Of a DNA stretch of 42,635 nucleotides, positions 22,857 through 31,841 are shown in pieces (position 1 is the stretch's first letter; each line of letters starts with the position of its first letter). The stretch is from Rugosimonospora sp036494675 (GTDB lineage Bacteria; Actinomycetota; Actinomycetes; Mycobacteriales; Micromonosporaceae). The stretch lies in assembly GCA_036494675.1 (NCBI GenBank), contig DASXOA010000039.1:1-42635 (forward strand). The letters are read 5' to 3'. The notes under the pieces are model-generated. The model was not told where the DNA came from and made no database searches. It saw only the letters and a list, made by a program, of their open reading frames with translations. The translations under genes and the position numbers were made by a program.

Positions 22857-23903
22857 GTGGCCACACGCCGGGCCGAAGTCGCGAAACTTGCGGGCACGTC
22901 GCCCGCGGTCGTGAGTTATGTACTCAACGGGGGACCGCGTGGCGTGTCGCCAGCGACACGCGCCCGGGTGCTCGCCGCGATCGAACAACTCGGGTACCGG
23001 CCGAACGGCATCGCCCGGTCGCTGCGGATGAGCAAGACGATGACGCTCGGGCTGGTCGTGCCGGACACCTCCAACCCGTTCTTCGCGCACCTGTCCCGGG
23101 CAATCGAAGAGGCCGCGTTCACCGAGAACTACACGCTGTTGATCGGCAACGCGGCTGAGGACGACGCGCGGCAGGCCACGTACGTGCGCACCTTTCTCGC
23201 CCGGCAGGTCGACGGTCTGTTCCTGGTGCCGGCCCACGGTCCGACCAGCTGCGTCTCGGATCTGCAGCGCTCCGCAGTGCCGTGGGTGACGCTCGACCGG
23301 CAGATTCCGGGCGCTGGCGCGCCGGCTGTGCTGGCTGACAACCGGGGCGGTGCGCGTGTCGCGACCGAACACCTGCTCGCCCACGGCAGGCGCAGCATCG
23401 CCTGCATCTCCGGACCGGAAGACGTGGTGCCGGCGAATGAACGGGTCAACGGCTGGCGCGACGCGTTGGCCGAGGCGGGGGTGCGGCCGAGCGAGATGTC
23501 GGTGTGGCACGGCGCGTTTGGCCGGCGTGCCGGCTATCTCGGCGCCCGGGAGCAGTTGCGGGACAAGCGTTTTGACGCTGTCTTCGTGGCCAGTGACGAG
23601 CAGGCGATCGGCGTGCTGCGGGCGGTGCAGGAGATGGGCATCCGGTGTCCCGAGGACGTTGCGATCGCCTCGTTCGACGGGATCGCGGCGGCCGGGTATA
23701 CGACGCCGGCGTTGACCACGATGGCCCAGCCGTTCGCCGAACTCGGCCGCACTGCGGTCGGCCGGCTGCTGGACCGGATGGACAATCCGGATGCCGATCC
23801 GGATCTTTCGATGCTGCCGGTCGTGCTGGTGGAGCGGGGCTCGTGTGGCTGTTCCGATCCGCCTGGCGGAGACTCGCCAGGCACCCTGGAGGTAGGCCGG
23901 TGA
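22857..23903 (+). CDS. LacI-family transcriptional repressor
   Basis: 348 residues. The N-terminal helix-turn-helix (AEVAKLAGTSPAVVSYVLNG) is followed by the hinge helix (YRPNGIARSLRM) that inserts into the central CG of the operator. A periplasmic-binding-protein-like effector domain follows (LGLVVPDTSNPFFAHLSRAI, VDGLFLVPAHG, AVFVASDEQAIGVLRAVQEM, IASFDGI). It should bind a sugar and release the operon. GTG 22857 follows AGGAGG. Two matching palindromes lie upstream. Its TGA overlaps the GTG of the kinase gene, so it is the first gene of its own operon and probably the main switch for genes through 35910. The effector is unknown; a pentose or oligosaccharide fragment is likely from the neighbours. 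Confidence 0.93.
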   Translation: MATRRAEVAKLAGTSPAVVSYVLNGGPRGVSPATRARVLAAIEQLGYRPNGIARSLRMSKTMTLGLVVPDTSNPFFAHLSRAIEEAAFTENYTLLIGNAAEDDARQATYVRTFLARQVDGLFLVPAHGPTSCVSDLQRSAVPWVTLDRQIPGAGAPAVLADNRGGARVATEHLLAHGRRSIACISGPEDVVPANERVNGWRDALAEAGVRPSEMSVWHGAFGRRAGYLGAREQLRDKRFDAVFVASDEQAIGVLRAVQEMGIRCPEDVAIASFDGIAAAGYTTPALTTMAQPFAELGRTAVGRLLDRMDNPDADPDLSMLPVVLVERGSCGCSDPPGGDSPGTLEVGR

Positions 23904-24835
23904 GCCGGGTCGTGGTCGTCGGCAGCGTGAACATCGACATCACCGTCAGGCTGGATCGGCTGCCTAGGCCGGGGGAGACGGTGCTCGGCGGGGACGCGGT
24001 GTTCCGACCCGGCGGGAAGGGCGCGAACCAGGCGGTCGCGGCCAGTCGGCTGGGTGCGGATACCACCCTGTACGCGGCCCTCGGCGCTGACGCGTTCGGC
24101 CGGCAGATCCGTGACGCGTTGGGCGTCGAGGGGGTGGGCCGTGAGCACCTGCTCGATCTCGCTGGCGAGACCACCGGGATAGCGATGATCGCGGTCGCCG
24201 GTGACGGCGAGAACACCATCGTGGTCGCCTCCGGCGCCAACCTCGCTCTGGATCCAGGCGCCGTCAACGGTCTGCGGGACGCGCTGGCGCCCGGCGACGT
24301 GGTGGTCATCCAGCTCGAGATCCCGGTGGAAACCGGCCTAGCCGCGGCAACCGCGGCCCGGGCGGTCGGTGCCCGGGTGGTGCTCAACGCGGCGCCGCCG
24401 CCGAAGCCTGGCGATCCTACATTCCAGGTCCTGCTGCACACCGTGGACGTGCTGGTAGTCAACGAGACCGAGGCGGTCGCCCTGGCCGACCGGCCGGCGC
24501 CGACGTCGCCCAGGGCCTGGACCGGCATCGCCGGTGAGTTGTGCGGTCAGGGCCCGACCGCCTGCGTGATCACGCTCGGAGGGCAGGGCGCGGTGGCTCA
24601 CGATGCCACCGGCGGCTGGACCCAGCCGGCGTTCGGTGCTGAGGTCGTGGACACCACAGGTGCGGGCGACGCGTTCTGCGGGGCGTTGGCCGCGGCGCTC
24701 GCCGACGACCTGCCGCTGGCGGCTGCGGTGCGTCGCGGCTGTGCCGCCGGTGCCTTGGCGACCGCGAAGGTCGGTGCTCAGTCGGCGATGCCGACCCGGG
24801 GTGAACTCGGCAGTCTCGTCGGTGGGGAGGCGTGA
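23900..24835 (+). CDS. PfkB-family carbohydrate kinase, ribokinase-like
   Basis: 311 residues. It begins VVVVGSVNIDITVRLDRLPR, has the substrate motif GGKGANQA (38-45) and the catalytic signature DTTGAGDAF with base D257. The N-E-T-E motif (NETEAVAL) is also present. These fit ribokinase more closely than fructokinase: D-ribose or a similar pentose would be phosphorylated at O5. GTG overlaps the lacI stop by four bases (GTGA), after GGAGGTAGG. The next gene, an RbsD-type mutarotase, is its classical partner. Substrate is assigned from family likeness and could differ given the sulfatases nearby. Confidence 0.88.
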   Translation: MSRVVVVGSVNIDITVRLDRLPRPGETVLGGDAVFRPGGKGANQAVAASRLGADTTLYAALGADAFGRQIRDALGVEGVGREHLLDLAGETTGIAMIAVAGDGENTIVVASGANLALDPGAVNGLRDALAPGDVVVIQLEIPVETGLAAATAARAVGARVVLNAAPPPKPGDPTFQVLLHTVDVLVVNETEAVALADRPAPTSPRAWTGIAGELCGQGPTACVITLGGQGAVAHDATGGWTQPAFGAEVVDTTGAGDAFCGALAAALADDLPLAAAVRRGCAAGALATAKVGAQSAMPTRGELGSLVGGEA

Positions 24836-25224
24836 TGCGCCAGTCCGGACTCTGGCATCCGCGCTTGATTTCGCTGATCGTCGGCCTGGGCCACGGCGAA
24901 CTGCTGGTCATCGCCGACCCCGGGCTACCCGTGCCGGACGGTGTCGAGGTCATCGACCTGGTGCTGAGCCGCGGCGAGCCCAGCCTCATGACCGTGCTGC
25001 GGCCGGTACTCGCGGAACTCGTGGTGGAGCAGGCCGCGGTCGCTGAGGAGTTGTCCGACCGGAAGCTGATCGAGTACATCACTACGCAACTCGGCGACAC
25101 GCCGCTGACCTGGATCACACACGAGCAAATCAAGATGACAACGGCGAAGGCGAAAGCTGTGGTGCGGACCGGCGAGGACACGCCGTACGCGAATATCGTG
25201 CTGACTGCGGGGGTACCGTTCTGA
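24835..25224 (+). CDS. D-ribose pyranase / fucose mutarotase family (RbsD/FucU) protein
   Basis: 129 residues, the normal RbsD size. Family features are HPRLISLIVGLGHGELLVIA (catalytic His in GLGH), DPGLPVP, VIDLVLSRGEPS and the C-terminal VVRTGEDTPYANIVLTAGVPF read in two parts. The enzymes interconvert pyranose and furanose forms so that the kinase receives its preferred anomer; they act as cytoplasmic decamers or octamers. The ATG overlaps the kinase TGA, and its own TGA overlaps the next ATG. RbsD and FucU are hard to separate by eye; the ribokinase-like neighbour favours ribose or a related sugar. Confidence 0.88.
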   Translation: MRQSGLWHPRLISLIVGLGHGELLVIADPGLPVPDGVEVIDLVLSRGEPSLMTVLRPVLAELVVEQAAVAEELSDRKLIEYITTQLGDTPLTWITHEQIKMTTAKAKAVVRTGEDTPYANIVLTAGVPF

Positions 25225-27239
25225 TGCCAATCACCAACGACTACACCGACCGGGTCTACTCCGGGGTTCTCGGGAAGGTCATCGCGGTCTACCTGGGCCG
25301 CCCGTTCGAGGGCTGGCGGTACGACCGGATCCGCGCGGAACTCGGCGACGTTACCTACTACGTCAACGACCGCACGGATGTCGCCCTCAAACACCACCTG
25401 CTCGTGGTCACCGACGACGACATCAGCGGCACGTTCGTGTTCCCGCGGGCGTTGCGGGACGCCGGCCTCGACCCGACCCCAGCCGAGGTCGGCGAGGCTT
25501 GGCTGAATTACATCGTCGAGGACAAGTCGGTGCTGTGGTGGGGCGGCCTGGGCAATTCCACCGAACACACGGCGTACCTGCGGATGAAGGCCGGCATCCG
25601 GCCGCCCGACAGCGGCTCGATCGCCCGTAACGGCACAGTTGTCGCAGAGCAGGTGGGTGCCCAGATCTTCGTCGAGGGCTTCGCGCTCACCTGCCCCGGC
25701 GATCCGGCGGGCGCAGCGGATCTGGCCGAACGGGCGGCCCGAGTCAGCCACGACGGCGAGTCGATCCACGCCGCGCGGGTGGTCGCCGCACTGGTGGCCG
25801 GCGCGTTCACTGCGGGCAAGATGGACGATTTGCTGGATACGGCGGTGGCGCTGATCCCGGCGGACAGCCTGATCGCGCGGATCCACACGGATGTTCGTGA
25901 CTGGGCCTCGGACGGGGACTGGCGGGCGACCCGGGCCCGGATCGAGGAGAAATACGGCTATCACCGGTACGGCGGCAACTGTCATGTCGTGCCGAACCAC
26001 GCCATCGTGGTCGCCGCGCTGGCGCACAGTGGTGGTGACTTCGACCGGGCGATGACCGTGGTGACCACGTCTGGCTGGGATACCGACTCGAATGCCGGCA
26101 ACGTCGGCGCGATCTGCGGCGTGTTCGGCGGCCTCGAGGGGTTGGGTCGGCAGGACTGGCGCGGCCCGATCGCGGACCGGATGTACCTGCCGACCGCGGA
26201 TGGCGGTGCCTGCATCACCGACGCCCCGCGCGAGGCGCTCGCCCTCGCCGCGATCGGCCGGCGACGCTACGGTGCCGCCGCAGAGCCCGAACCACAGGCC
26301 CGTTTCCATTTCACATTGCCGGGCTCGGTTCAGGGCTTCGGCGTCGTCGAGGGTGCCGCGGCGGTCCGCAACACCGAGGGCCGTCTCGCAGTGGACGCTG
26401 CCGCGACGGTGCTGACGCCGACGTTCATCCCGCGGGAAGCCCAGCAGATGCCGATCTACGGACTGCTCGGCAGCCCGACGCTCTACTCTGGACAAACGAT
26501 CCGCGCCCGGATCACCGGCGCCGCCCAACTGGTCATTCAGTCCTACACCGGCACCGACGAGCCGCGCACGCTGCTCGGTCCGGCGGTGCGGGACGGCGAA
26601 GTCACGTGGACGGTACCGGACCTGGACGGCCAGCCCATTGTCGCCGTCGGCATCCACTCCGAAGGACCGGCCGATCTGCACTACCTGACCTGGGACGGCG
26701 CCCCGTCGATCACGCTGACCCGGCCGGGCGACGGCGGGACGATGTGGCGGCGCGCCTGGGTTGCGGCGCTCGACCGGTTCGACGAACGGTGGCCGGAACC
26801 TTTCCGCATCGTGCAGAACCACGGCACCGGCATGCTCATCACCGGCACCCGCGAGTGGCGGGACTACACCGTCACCGCCGATGTCACCCCGCACCTGGCT
26901 GCCGCGGTCGGGCTGGCCGCCCGGGTGCAGGGCCTGCGCCGCTACTACGCGCTGGAACTGGCCGGCCCGGATCAGCCCCTGGCCCGGCTGGTCCGCGGCG
27001 ACACGGTGCTCGCCGCGTGTCCGTTTGTCTGGACATTCGGCCGAACGTATCAGCTGACTCTTGACATGGATGGCGACCACATCCGGGCGCTGATCGACGG
27101 CGCAACCCTGTTCGACCTCCGCGATGGCGCCTATGACTGCGGGGGTGTCGCGCTTCGCGTGACCGAGGGCCGCACCGCGACCCAACACGTACGCATCACC
27201 CCCATCACCGGCCACACCCCTAGTGAGGACTCCCAATGA
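25224..27239 (+). CDS. ADP-ribosylglycohydrolase-family protein with C-terminal LamG/DUF1080-like extension
   Basis: 671 residues. The N-terminal ~370 form an ADP-ribosylglycohydrolase (ARH/DraG) fold: GVLGKVIAVYLGRPFEGW, the metal site TDDDIS (63-68), GNCHVVPNHAIVVAALAHSG and the second metal motif WDTDSNAG (about 285-292) are intact. ARH enzymes use two Mg ions to cleave alpha-ribosyl N- or O-glycosidic bonds. The remaining ~300 residues contain a beta-rich linker and a concanavalin-like domain (WRDYTVTADVTPHLAAAVGL, AARVQGLRRYYALELAG, YQLTLDMDGDHIRALIDGAT). There is no signal peptide, so it acts in the cytoplasm on imported material. Its place after RbsD and kinase suggests it frees a pentose from an imported glycoside. 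True substrate unknown; ADP-ribosyl protein is unlikely here. Confidence 0.85.
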   Translation: MPITNDYTDRVYSGVLGKVIAVYLGRPFEGWRYDRIRAELGDVTYYVNDRTDVALKHHLLVVTDDDISGTFVFPRALRDAGLDPTPAEVGEAWLNYIVEDKSVLWWGGLGNSTEHTAYLRMKAGIRPPDSGSIARNGTVVAEQVGAQIFVEGFALTCPGDPAGAADLAERAARVSHDGESIHAARVVAALVAGAFTAGKMDDLLDTAVALIPADSLIARIHTDVRDWASDGDWRATRARIEEKYGYHRYGGNCHVVPNHAIVVAALAHSGGDFDRAMTVVTTSGWDTDSNAGNVGAICGVFGGLEGLGRQDWRGPIADRMYLPTADGGACITDAPREALALAAIGRRRYGAAAEPEPQARFHFTLPGSVQGFGVVEGAAAVRNTEGRLAVDAAATVLTPTFIPREAQQMPIYGLLGSPTLYSGQTIRARITGAAQLVIQSYTGTDEPRTLLGPAVRDGEVTWTVPDLDGQPIVAVGIHSEGPADLHYLTWDGAPSITLTRPGDGGTMWRRAWVAALDRFDERWPEPFRIVQNHGTGMLITGTREWRDYTVTADVTPHLAAAVGLAARVQGLRRYYALELAGPDQPLARLVRGDTVLAACPFVWTFGRTYQLTLDMDGDHIRALIDGATLFDLRDGAYDCGGVALRVTEGRTATQHVRITPITGHTPSEDSQ

Positions 27240-28633
27240 CTGAACCACATTTGAACCGTCGCCGTCTGCTGTCCAGCGCGGGCCTAGTCGGCCTCGGCGT
27301 GGCCGCGCCGAGCATGCTGGCCGCCTGCGGCGGCGGAAGCGGCGCCAAGGGCAGCGGCACCGGCAACATCAACCTGTGGATCGACATCACCGGTGCCGCC
27401 AACCAGAAATACTTCACCGACAGCGTGGTTGGTTCGTTCCAGAAGGCCTACCCGAAAACCACCATGAAGACCACCTACTACAAGGGTGATGATCTGCGCC
27501 GGGTGGTGCAGACCGCGCTGCAGGCCCGCTCGGGCCCGGACATCGTGCGCGGTCCGAGCGCGACCCAGACGATCGCCTGGAGCAAGGCACACGAGCTGGT
27601 CGACCTGACCTCATACTCGAAGAAGTGGGCCTGGGACAGCAAGCTGGCCGACTGGGCCATCAAGGCGTTCACCACCGGCGGCAAGCTGTACGCGCTGCCG
27701 ATGCGGGTGGACACCATGATGCTGTACTACAACAAGACCCTGTTCGCCTCGAAGGGCTGGACCCAGCCGAAGAACCGGTCCGAGCTGGAGGCCCTCGCCA
27801 CCGAGGCGGCCGGGCAGGGCATCGTTCCGTTCGGTTCGTCCAACGTCGACTGGACCGCCGCCAGCGAGTGGCTGATGACCGTGTTCTGGAACCACTTCTC
27901 CGGCCCGGACGCGCTGTACCAGGCGCTGACCGGCAAGATTCAGTTCACCGACCCGGTCTTCGTGGACGCGGTGACCCTGCTGAAGTCGTACTTCGACAAG
28001 GGCTGGATCGCCGGCGGCGCGAACAAGTACTTCTCCGTGCCGTCCGCCGAGGTCGGTGCGAACCTCGGCAAGGGCACGGTGGCCACCATTCCGCAGGGCG
28101 AGTGGTATATGAGCAACATCGGCCAGTTTTTCGGCAGCAAGGCCGGCAACAGCAACGACTGGGACTGGATGCCGATCCCGTCGCTGTCGGACTCGGTGCC
28201 CTACAACACGTTCGCGATGGGTGTCGGCGGCTCGTTCGCCATCAACGAGGCCAGCAGGAACCAGGATGCCGCCGCGAACTTCCTGAACTGGTACTACGGC
28301 GACCGCAACGCGGCCATGCAGCGGATGGCGGACGTGCCGGCCACCTACAACATCCCGATCAACTTCACCGCCAGCGAGATCCCGGCGAAGACCGACCCGC
28401 GCGCCGCGCGAGTGCTGACCTCGTTGAACACGGCAGTTTCCAGCGGCAACTACGGCTACGTCACCTGGACCTGGTGGCCGCCGAAGTCGGACACCTTCGT
28501 CTACGAGGGGCTGGAACAGGTGCTGACCAACAAGATGACCCCGGCGGCTTACTGCAAGCAGCTCGCCACCACCTTCACCACTGAACGCCAACAGGGCAAC
28601 ATCCCGCAGATGTTGCCGAGGACGGTGCAGTGA
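27236..28633 (+). CDS. ABC sugar transporter, extracellular solute-binding lipoprotein (family 1)
   Basis: 465 residues. The N-terminus has a Tat-like NRRRLLSSAGLVGLG and lipobox MLAAC (Cys31), so it should be a lipoprotein. The mature part is a family-1 carbohydrate-binding protein: INLWIDITG, GPDIVRGPSATQTIAW, LYALPMRVDTMMLYYNKTLF, TVATIPQGEWYMS. Tryptophans in the C-terminal half (WTWWPPKSDTF) suit stacking against sugar rings, fitting an oligosaccharide. The ATG overlaps the ARH stop by four bases. It feeds the two permeases that follow. The ligand is inferred to be a fragment made by the beta-helix enzyme and sulfatases in the same operon. Confidence 0.92.
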   Translation: MTEPHLNRRRLLSSAGLVGLGVAAPSMLAACGGGSGAKGSGTGNINLWIDITGAANQKYFTDSVVGSFQKAYPKTTMKTTYYKGDDLRRVVQTALQARSGPDIVRGPSATQTIAWSKAHELVDLTSYSKKWAWDSKLADWAIKAFTTGGKLYALPMRVDTMMLYYNKTLFASKGWTQPKNRSELEALATEAAGQGIVPFGSSNVDWTAASEWLMTVFWNHFSGPDALYQALTGKIQFTDPVFVDAVTLLKSYFDKGWIAGGANKYFSVPSAEVGANLGKGTVATIPQGEWYMSNIGQFFGSKAGNSNDWDWMPIPSLSDSVPYNTFAMGVGGSFAINEASRNQDAAANFLNWYYGDRNAAMQRMADVPATYNIPINFTASEIPAKTDPRAARVLTSLNTAVSSGNYGYVTWTWWPPKSDTFVYEGLEQVLTNKMTPAAYCKQLATTFTTERQQGNIPQMLPRTVQ

Positions 28634-29544
28634 TGACTGCCGCATCGGTGCCAGCCCCGACCCGCGCCGGAACGGCGTCGGGGCGGGCCAGGCCCCGCCT
28701 GCGGCGCGGACTGATCGCCTGGGCGTTCCTCGCCCCGTTGCTGATCCTCAATGTGCTGGTCGTGCTGGGCCCGTCCCTCGCGACGCTCTACTACTCGTTC
28801 ACCGACTGGTCCGGTATTGGGCCGGCGAAGTTCATCGGCATCGACAACTACACGCGGGCGTTCCGCGACCCGGCAGTGCATCAGGCGTTGCTGCACAACG
28901 CGATCTGGTTCGTGCTGTTCCTGTCGGTACCGATGGCGCTGGGTCTACTCGGCGCCCACCTGATCAATCAGGTGCGCCGGTTCCAGATGCTCTACCGGAC
29001 GCTGTTCTTCATCCCATACGTGAGCGCGAGCGTCATCAACGCGGCGATCTGGAAGATGCTGCTGTCCCCGGACAGCGGAATCGGTCACCTGCTCGGCATC
29101 AACCAGGCCTGGCTCGGCGACCCTAACACCTCCCTGTATGCGGTCAACTTCGTGGTCGACTGGCACTGGTGGGGTTTCCTCGCGGTCATCTTCTTCGCCG
29201 CGATGCAGGGTGTGGACCCACAACTGTACGAGGCGGCAAAGCTCGACGGCGCGAACCGGTGGCACCAGTTCAAGTCGGTGACCCTGCCGGGCATCCGCCC
29301 GACGATGATCTTCATCGTGCTGATGACGGTGATCTGGTCGCTCAAGGCGTTCGACTACATCTACATCATGACCCACGGCGGGCCGGCGAACTCCTCCGAT
29401 GTGGTCTCGACCCTCATGTACGACCAGGCCTTCAACCAGTACTCCGCCGGATACGCGGCGGCACTCGGACTTTCCATGACTGTGGTGACCGGCCTCGTGC
29501 TCGTCGTCTACCAGGTCGTGCGGCGAAAGGGGTGGGAGGAATGA
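28633..29544 (+). CDS. ABC sugar transporter permease (MalF-type)
   Basis: 303 residues with six predicted membrane segments, the first WAFLAPLLILNVLVVLGPSL. The EAA loop YEAAKLDGANRWHQFKSVTL, then PGIRP, contacts the ATPase. It belongs to the binding-protein-dependent carbohydrate uptake-1 family. ATG at 28633 overlaps the TGA of the binding-protein gene; a GTG one codon earlier is the alternative. It should form a heterodimer with the next product. No ATPase gene is present in this operon, so a shared MsiK-type ATPase elsewhere in the genome is presumed, as is common in actinomycetes. Confidence 0.92.
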   Translation: MTAASVPAPTRAGTASGRARPRLRRGLIAWAFLAPLLILNVLVVLGPSLATLYYSFTDWSGIGPAKFIGIDNYTRAFRDPAVHQALLHNAIWFVLFLSVPMALGLLGAHLINQVRRFQMLYRTLFFIPYVSASVINAAIWKMLLSPDSGIGHLLGINQAWLGDPNTSLYAVNFVVDWHWWGFLAVIFFAAMQGVDPQLYEAAKLDGANRWHQFKSVTLPGIRPTMIFIVLMTVIWSLKAFDYIYIMTHGGPANSSDVVSTLMYDQAFNQYSAGYAAALGLSMTVVTGLVLVVYQVVRRKGWEE

Positions 29545-30422
29545 CCGCCACCATCGCACCACAACGCCAGTCCATCCGGCCGGCGGCGAACCAACGCAAC
29601 CGGCGCCGCCGGGGCCGCTACTTCCCGGCGTATCTGGTGCTGACCGTGCTCGCGTTGTTCGCCATCGGCCCCGCGATCCTGATGCTGTTCAACGCGTTCA
29701 AGAGCAATGCGCAGATCGGCGCGAATCCGTTGACTCCGCCGACCTCGTTCAGCCTGCACAACTTCGCGACCGCCTGGAACAACGGCGATTTCGGCACCAC
29801 CATGCGCAACAGCGCGATTCTGGTCGCCGGCTCGGTCCTCGGCACCTGCACGGTAGCCGGCCTGGCCGCGTACGCGTTGAGCCACCTCAAGGTGCCCGGC
29901 GGCAACGGAGTCATCGCCTATCTGTTCCTGGGCAGCGCGATGCCGGTGCAGTTGTTCGTGGTGCCGCTGTTCTCGCTGTGGACCAGCCTGAGGCTGACCG
30001 ACAGCCTGTTCGGCCTGATGGTGATCTACTGGGCCACTGATGCGCCGTTCGCCACCCTGTTGCTGCGCTCGTTCCTGATGAAGGTGCCGAAGGATTTCGT
30101 CGAGGCGGCCCGGCTGGAGGGCGCGTCCGAGCTACAGATCGCCTGGCGGGTGATTATCCCGCTGGCCTGGCCCGGCTTCATGACGGTCGCGCTGGTGGTC
30201 GGCCTATGGGCGTGGAACGAGTTCTTCTGGGCGATCACCTTCATCCACGATCCAGCAAAGATGCCCATCTCCACCAGCTTCCTGGCCTTCCAGGACCAGA
30301 ATTCCACCGACTGGGGCCTGACCAGCGCCGCGGCACTGTTCATGCTGGTACCGGTCGTGCTCCTGTTCCTCTCGCTCCAGCGGCGCTTCGTCGCGGGCCT
30401 GACCTCTGGCGGATTGAAGTGA
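29541..30422 (+). CDS. ABC sugar transporter permease (MalG-type)
   Basis: 293 residues with six predicted membrane helices and the EAA loop VEAARLEGASELQIAWRVII, then PLAWP. The cytoplasmic N-terminus is basic (QRNRRRRGRYF). ATG overlaps the previous TGA by four bases and is preceded by GGGAGGA. The protein ends SLQRRFVAGLTSGGLK, a C-terminus common to MalG-type sugar permeases. It pairs with the product at 28633-29544. The next gene, a sulfatase, overlaps its stop, so uptake and desulfation are translationally coupled. Confidence 0.92.
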   Translation: MTATIAPQRQSIRPAANQRNRRRRGRYFPAYLVLTVLALFAIGPAILMLFNAFKSNAQIGANPLTPPTSFSLHNFATAWNNGDFGTTMRNSAILVAGSVLGTCTVAGLAAYALSHLKVPGGNGVIAYLFLGSAMPVQLFVVPLFSLWTSLRLTDSLFGLMVIYWATDAPFATLLLRSFLMKVPKDFVEAARLEGASELQIAWRVIIPLAWPGFMTVALVVGLWAWNEFFWAITFIHDPAKMPISTSFLAFQDQNSTDWGLTSAAALFMLVPVVLLFLSLQRRFVAGLTSGGLK

Positions 30423-31813
30423 CACAGCCCAACATCATCCTGATCATCTCCGACCAGCTGCGCCGCCAGGCGCTCGGCTGCTACGGCGATCCCAATGTGA
30501 GTACACCGAACATCGACGCGCTGGCCGCGTCGGGTGCCCGGTTCACCGCCGCGTCCTCGACATATCCAGTCTGCGTGCCGTTCCGGTTCACCCTGATGAC
30601 AGGGGAGTACGCGCACACCCGATTCATCCCGGCGATCGAGTGGCGGATGTCGCCGGCCGAGCGGACGCTCGCCGACGAGTTCAACGACGCCGGATACGAC
30701 ACCGCCATGTTCGGCAAGTGGCACCTGTACGGCAACTTCGGCCACTATCCCGGCCACAATGTCGTGAAGGCGTCCCGTACCCCGGTGCCGCGGCCGTTCC
30801 AGGGACGATTCGGCACGTTTGCCGGCTTCGACATCGCCAACGACCCGTACGACACCTGGTACTCCACACAGGACGACCCGACCATGCGCAAGCTCGACGG
30901 CTTCCAGACCGACGAACTGTTCGCGATGGCGACATCCTATGCGGTGCAGGACCGGGACAAGCCGTTCGCCGCGGTGCTGTCGGTCGAGCCGCCGCACCCG
31001 CTGTTCACCGCGCCGCCGGAATATCTGGCCCGGTGGCGGGACCGGGAACTGATCCTGCGCGACAACGTGGAGCTGGGCAAGGATTACCGCAAGCGCGGCC
31101 CGCACGGTGAGAGCTTGCTGGACGACCTGCGGGTCTACTACGCGATGATCGAGAACCTGGACGACAACGTCGGGCGGCTGGTGGCCTCGCTGCGGGAAGC
31201 CGGCACGCTGGACAACACCATCATCGCGCTGACCGCCGACCACGGTGAACTGCTCGGCTGCCACGGCCTGCTCGCCAAACAACGACCGTGGGAGGAATCG
31301 CTGGGCATCCCACTGATCATCGGCAACGTCGGGTCCCGGGTGGTGGGCGATCCGGTCTGCACCGAGGACCTGTTCCCGACGCTGTTGGGCCTGGCGGCTA
31401 TCGCGCCCCGCGACGAGAAGCCAGGTATCAACCTCGCGCCGATCGCCCGCGGTGAGACCGACCATCTTGACCGGGACGGTGTGCTGCTCGAGTTCGTCGC
31501 GGAGATGCGGCCGAACATCCCATTCCACGAGGAGACCTGGCGCGGCATCCGCACCAGCCGTTACAAGTACACGGTTATCGGTGATGCGCACGGTGGCAAG
31601 CCGTGGCAGTTCTTCGACCTCGAGGCCGATCCCTACGAGCTGACCAACGGGATCGACGACCCCCAGTACGCCGACGAGATCCACCGGCATCACGTGCTGC
31701 TGCGGGAACGGATGGCGGCCACATTCGACCACTACGTCCTGGCTCCCGCGTTCGGCGAGCCGGGCCTCAACACCTGGGACCCCGCCGCTGAACACCAGTT
31801 GCGCTTCGGCTGA
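30419..31813 (+). CDS. Type I sulfatase (formylglycine-dependent), no signal peptide
   Basis: 464 residues. It begins directly with the sulfatase core NIILIISDQLRRQALGCYGD (metal-binding D12). The activation motif C-V-P-F-R (C52, P54, R56) lies in YPVCVPFRFTLMTG, so Cys52 should be oxidised to formylglycine by the FGE encoded at 34948. KWHLYGNFGHYPG and TADHGELLGCHG carry further conserved metal and substrate residues. It should hydrolyse sulfate esters, most likely on a sugar. Without a signal peptide it acts in the cytoplasm on imported sulfated oligosaccharide. GTG overlaps the permease stop (GTGA). The second position being Q rather than D in 'SDQ' is a normal variant of this subfamily. 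Confidence 0.9.
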   Translation: MTQPNIILIISDQLRRQALGCYGDPNVSTPNIDALAASGARFTAASSTYPVCVPFRFTLMTGEYAHTRFIPAIEWRMSPAERTLADEFNDAGYDTAMFGKWHLYGNFGHYPGHNVVKASRTPVPRPFQGRFGTFAGFDIANDPYDTWYSTQDDPTMRKLDGFQTDELFAMATSYAVQDRDKPFAAVLSVEPPHPLFTAPPEYLARWRDRELILRDNVELGKDYRKRGPHGESLLDDLRVYYAMIENLDDNVGRLVASLREAGTLDNTIIALTADHGELLGCHGLLAKQRPWEESLGIPLIIGNVGSRVVGDPVCTEDLFPTLLGLAAIAPRDEKPGINLAPIARGETDHLDRDGVLLEFVAEMRPNIPFHEETWRGIRTSRYKYTVIGDAHGGKPWQFFDLEADPYELTNGIDDPQYADEIHRHHVLLRERMAATFDHYVLAPAFGEPGLNTWDPAAEHQLRFG

Positions 31814-31841
31814 CCCGACAACTCCTGACCTCGGAGGCTTC

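Noticed and set aside
24570..27248. An 892-codon minus-strand frame opposite kinase, RbsD and ARH genes
   Set aside because: Spans several well-identified plus-strand genes and has no recognisable domain.
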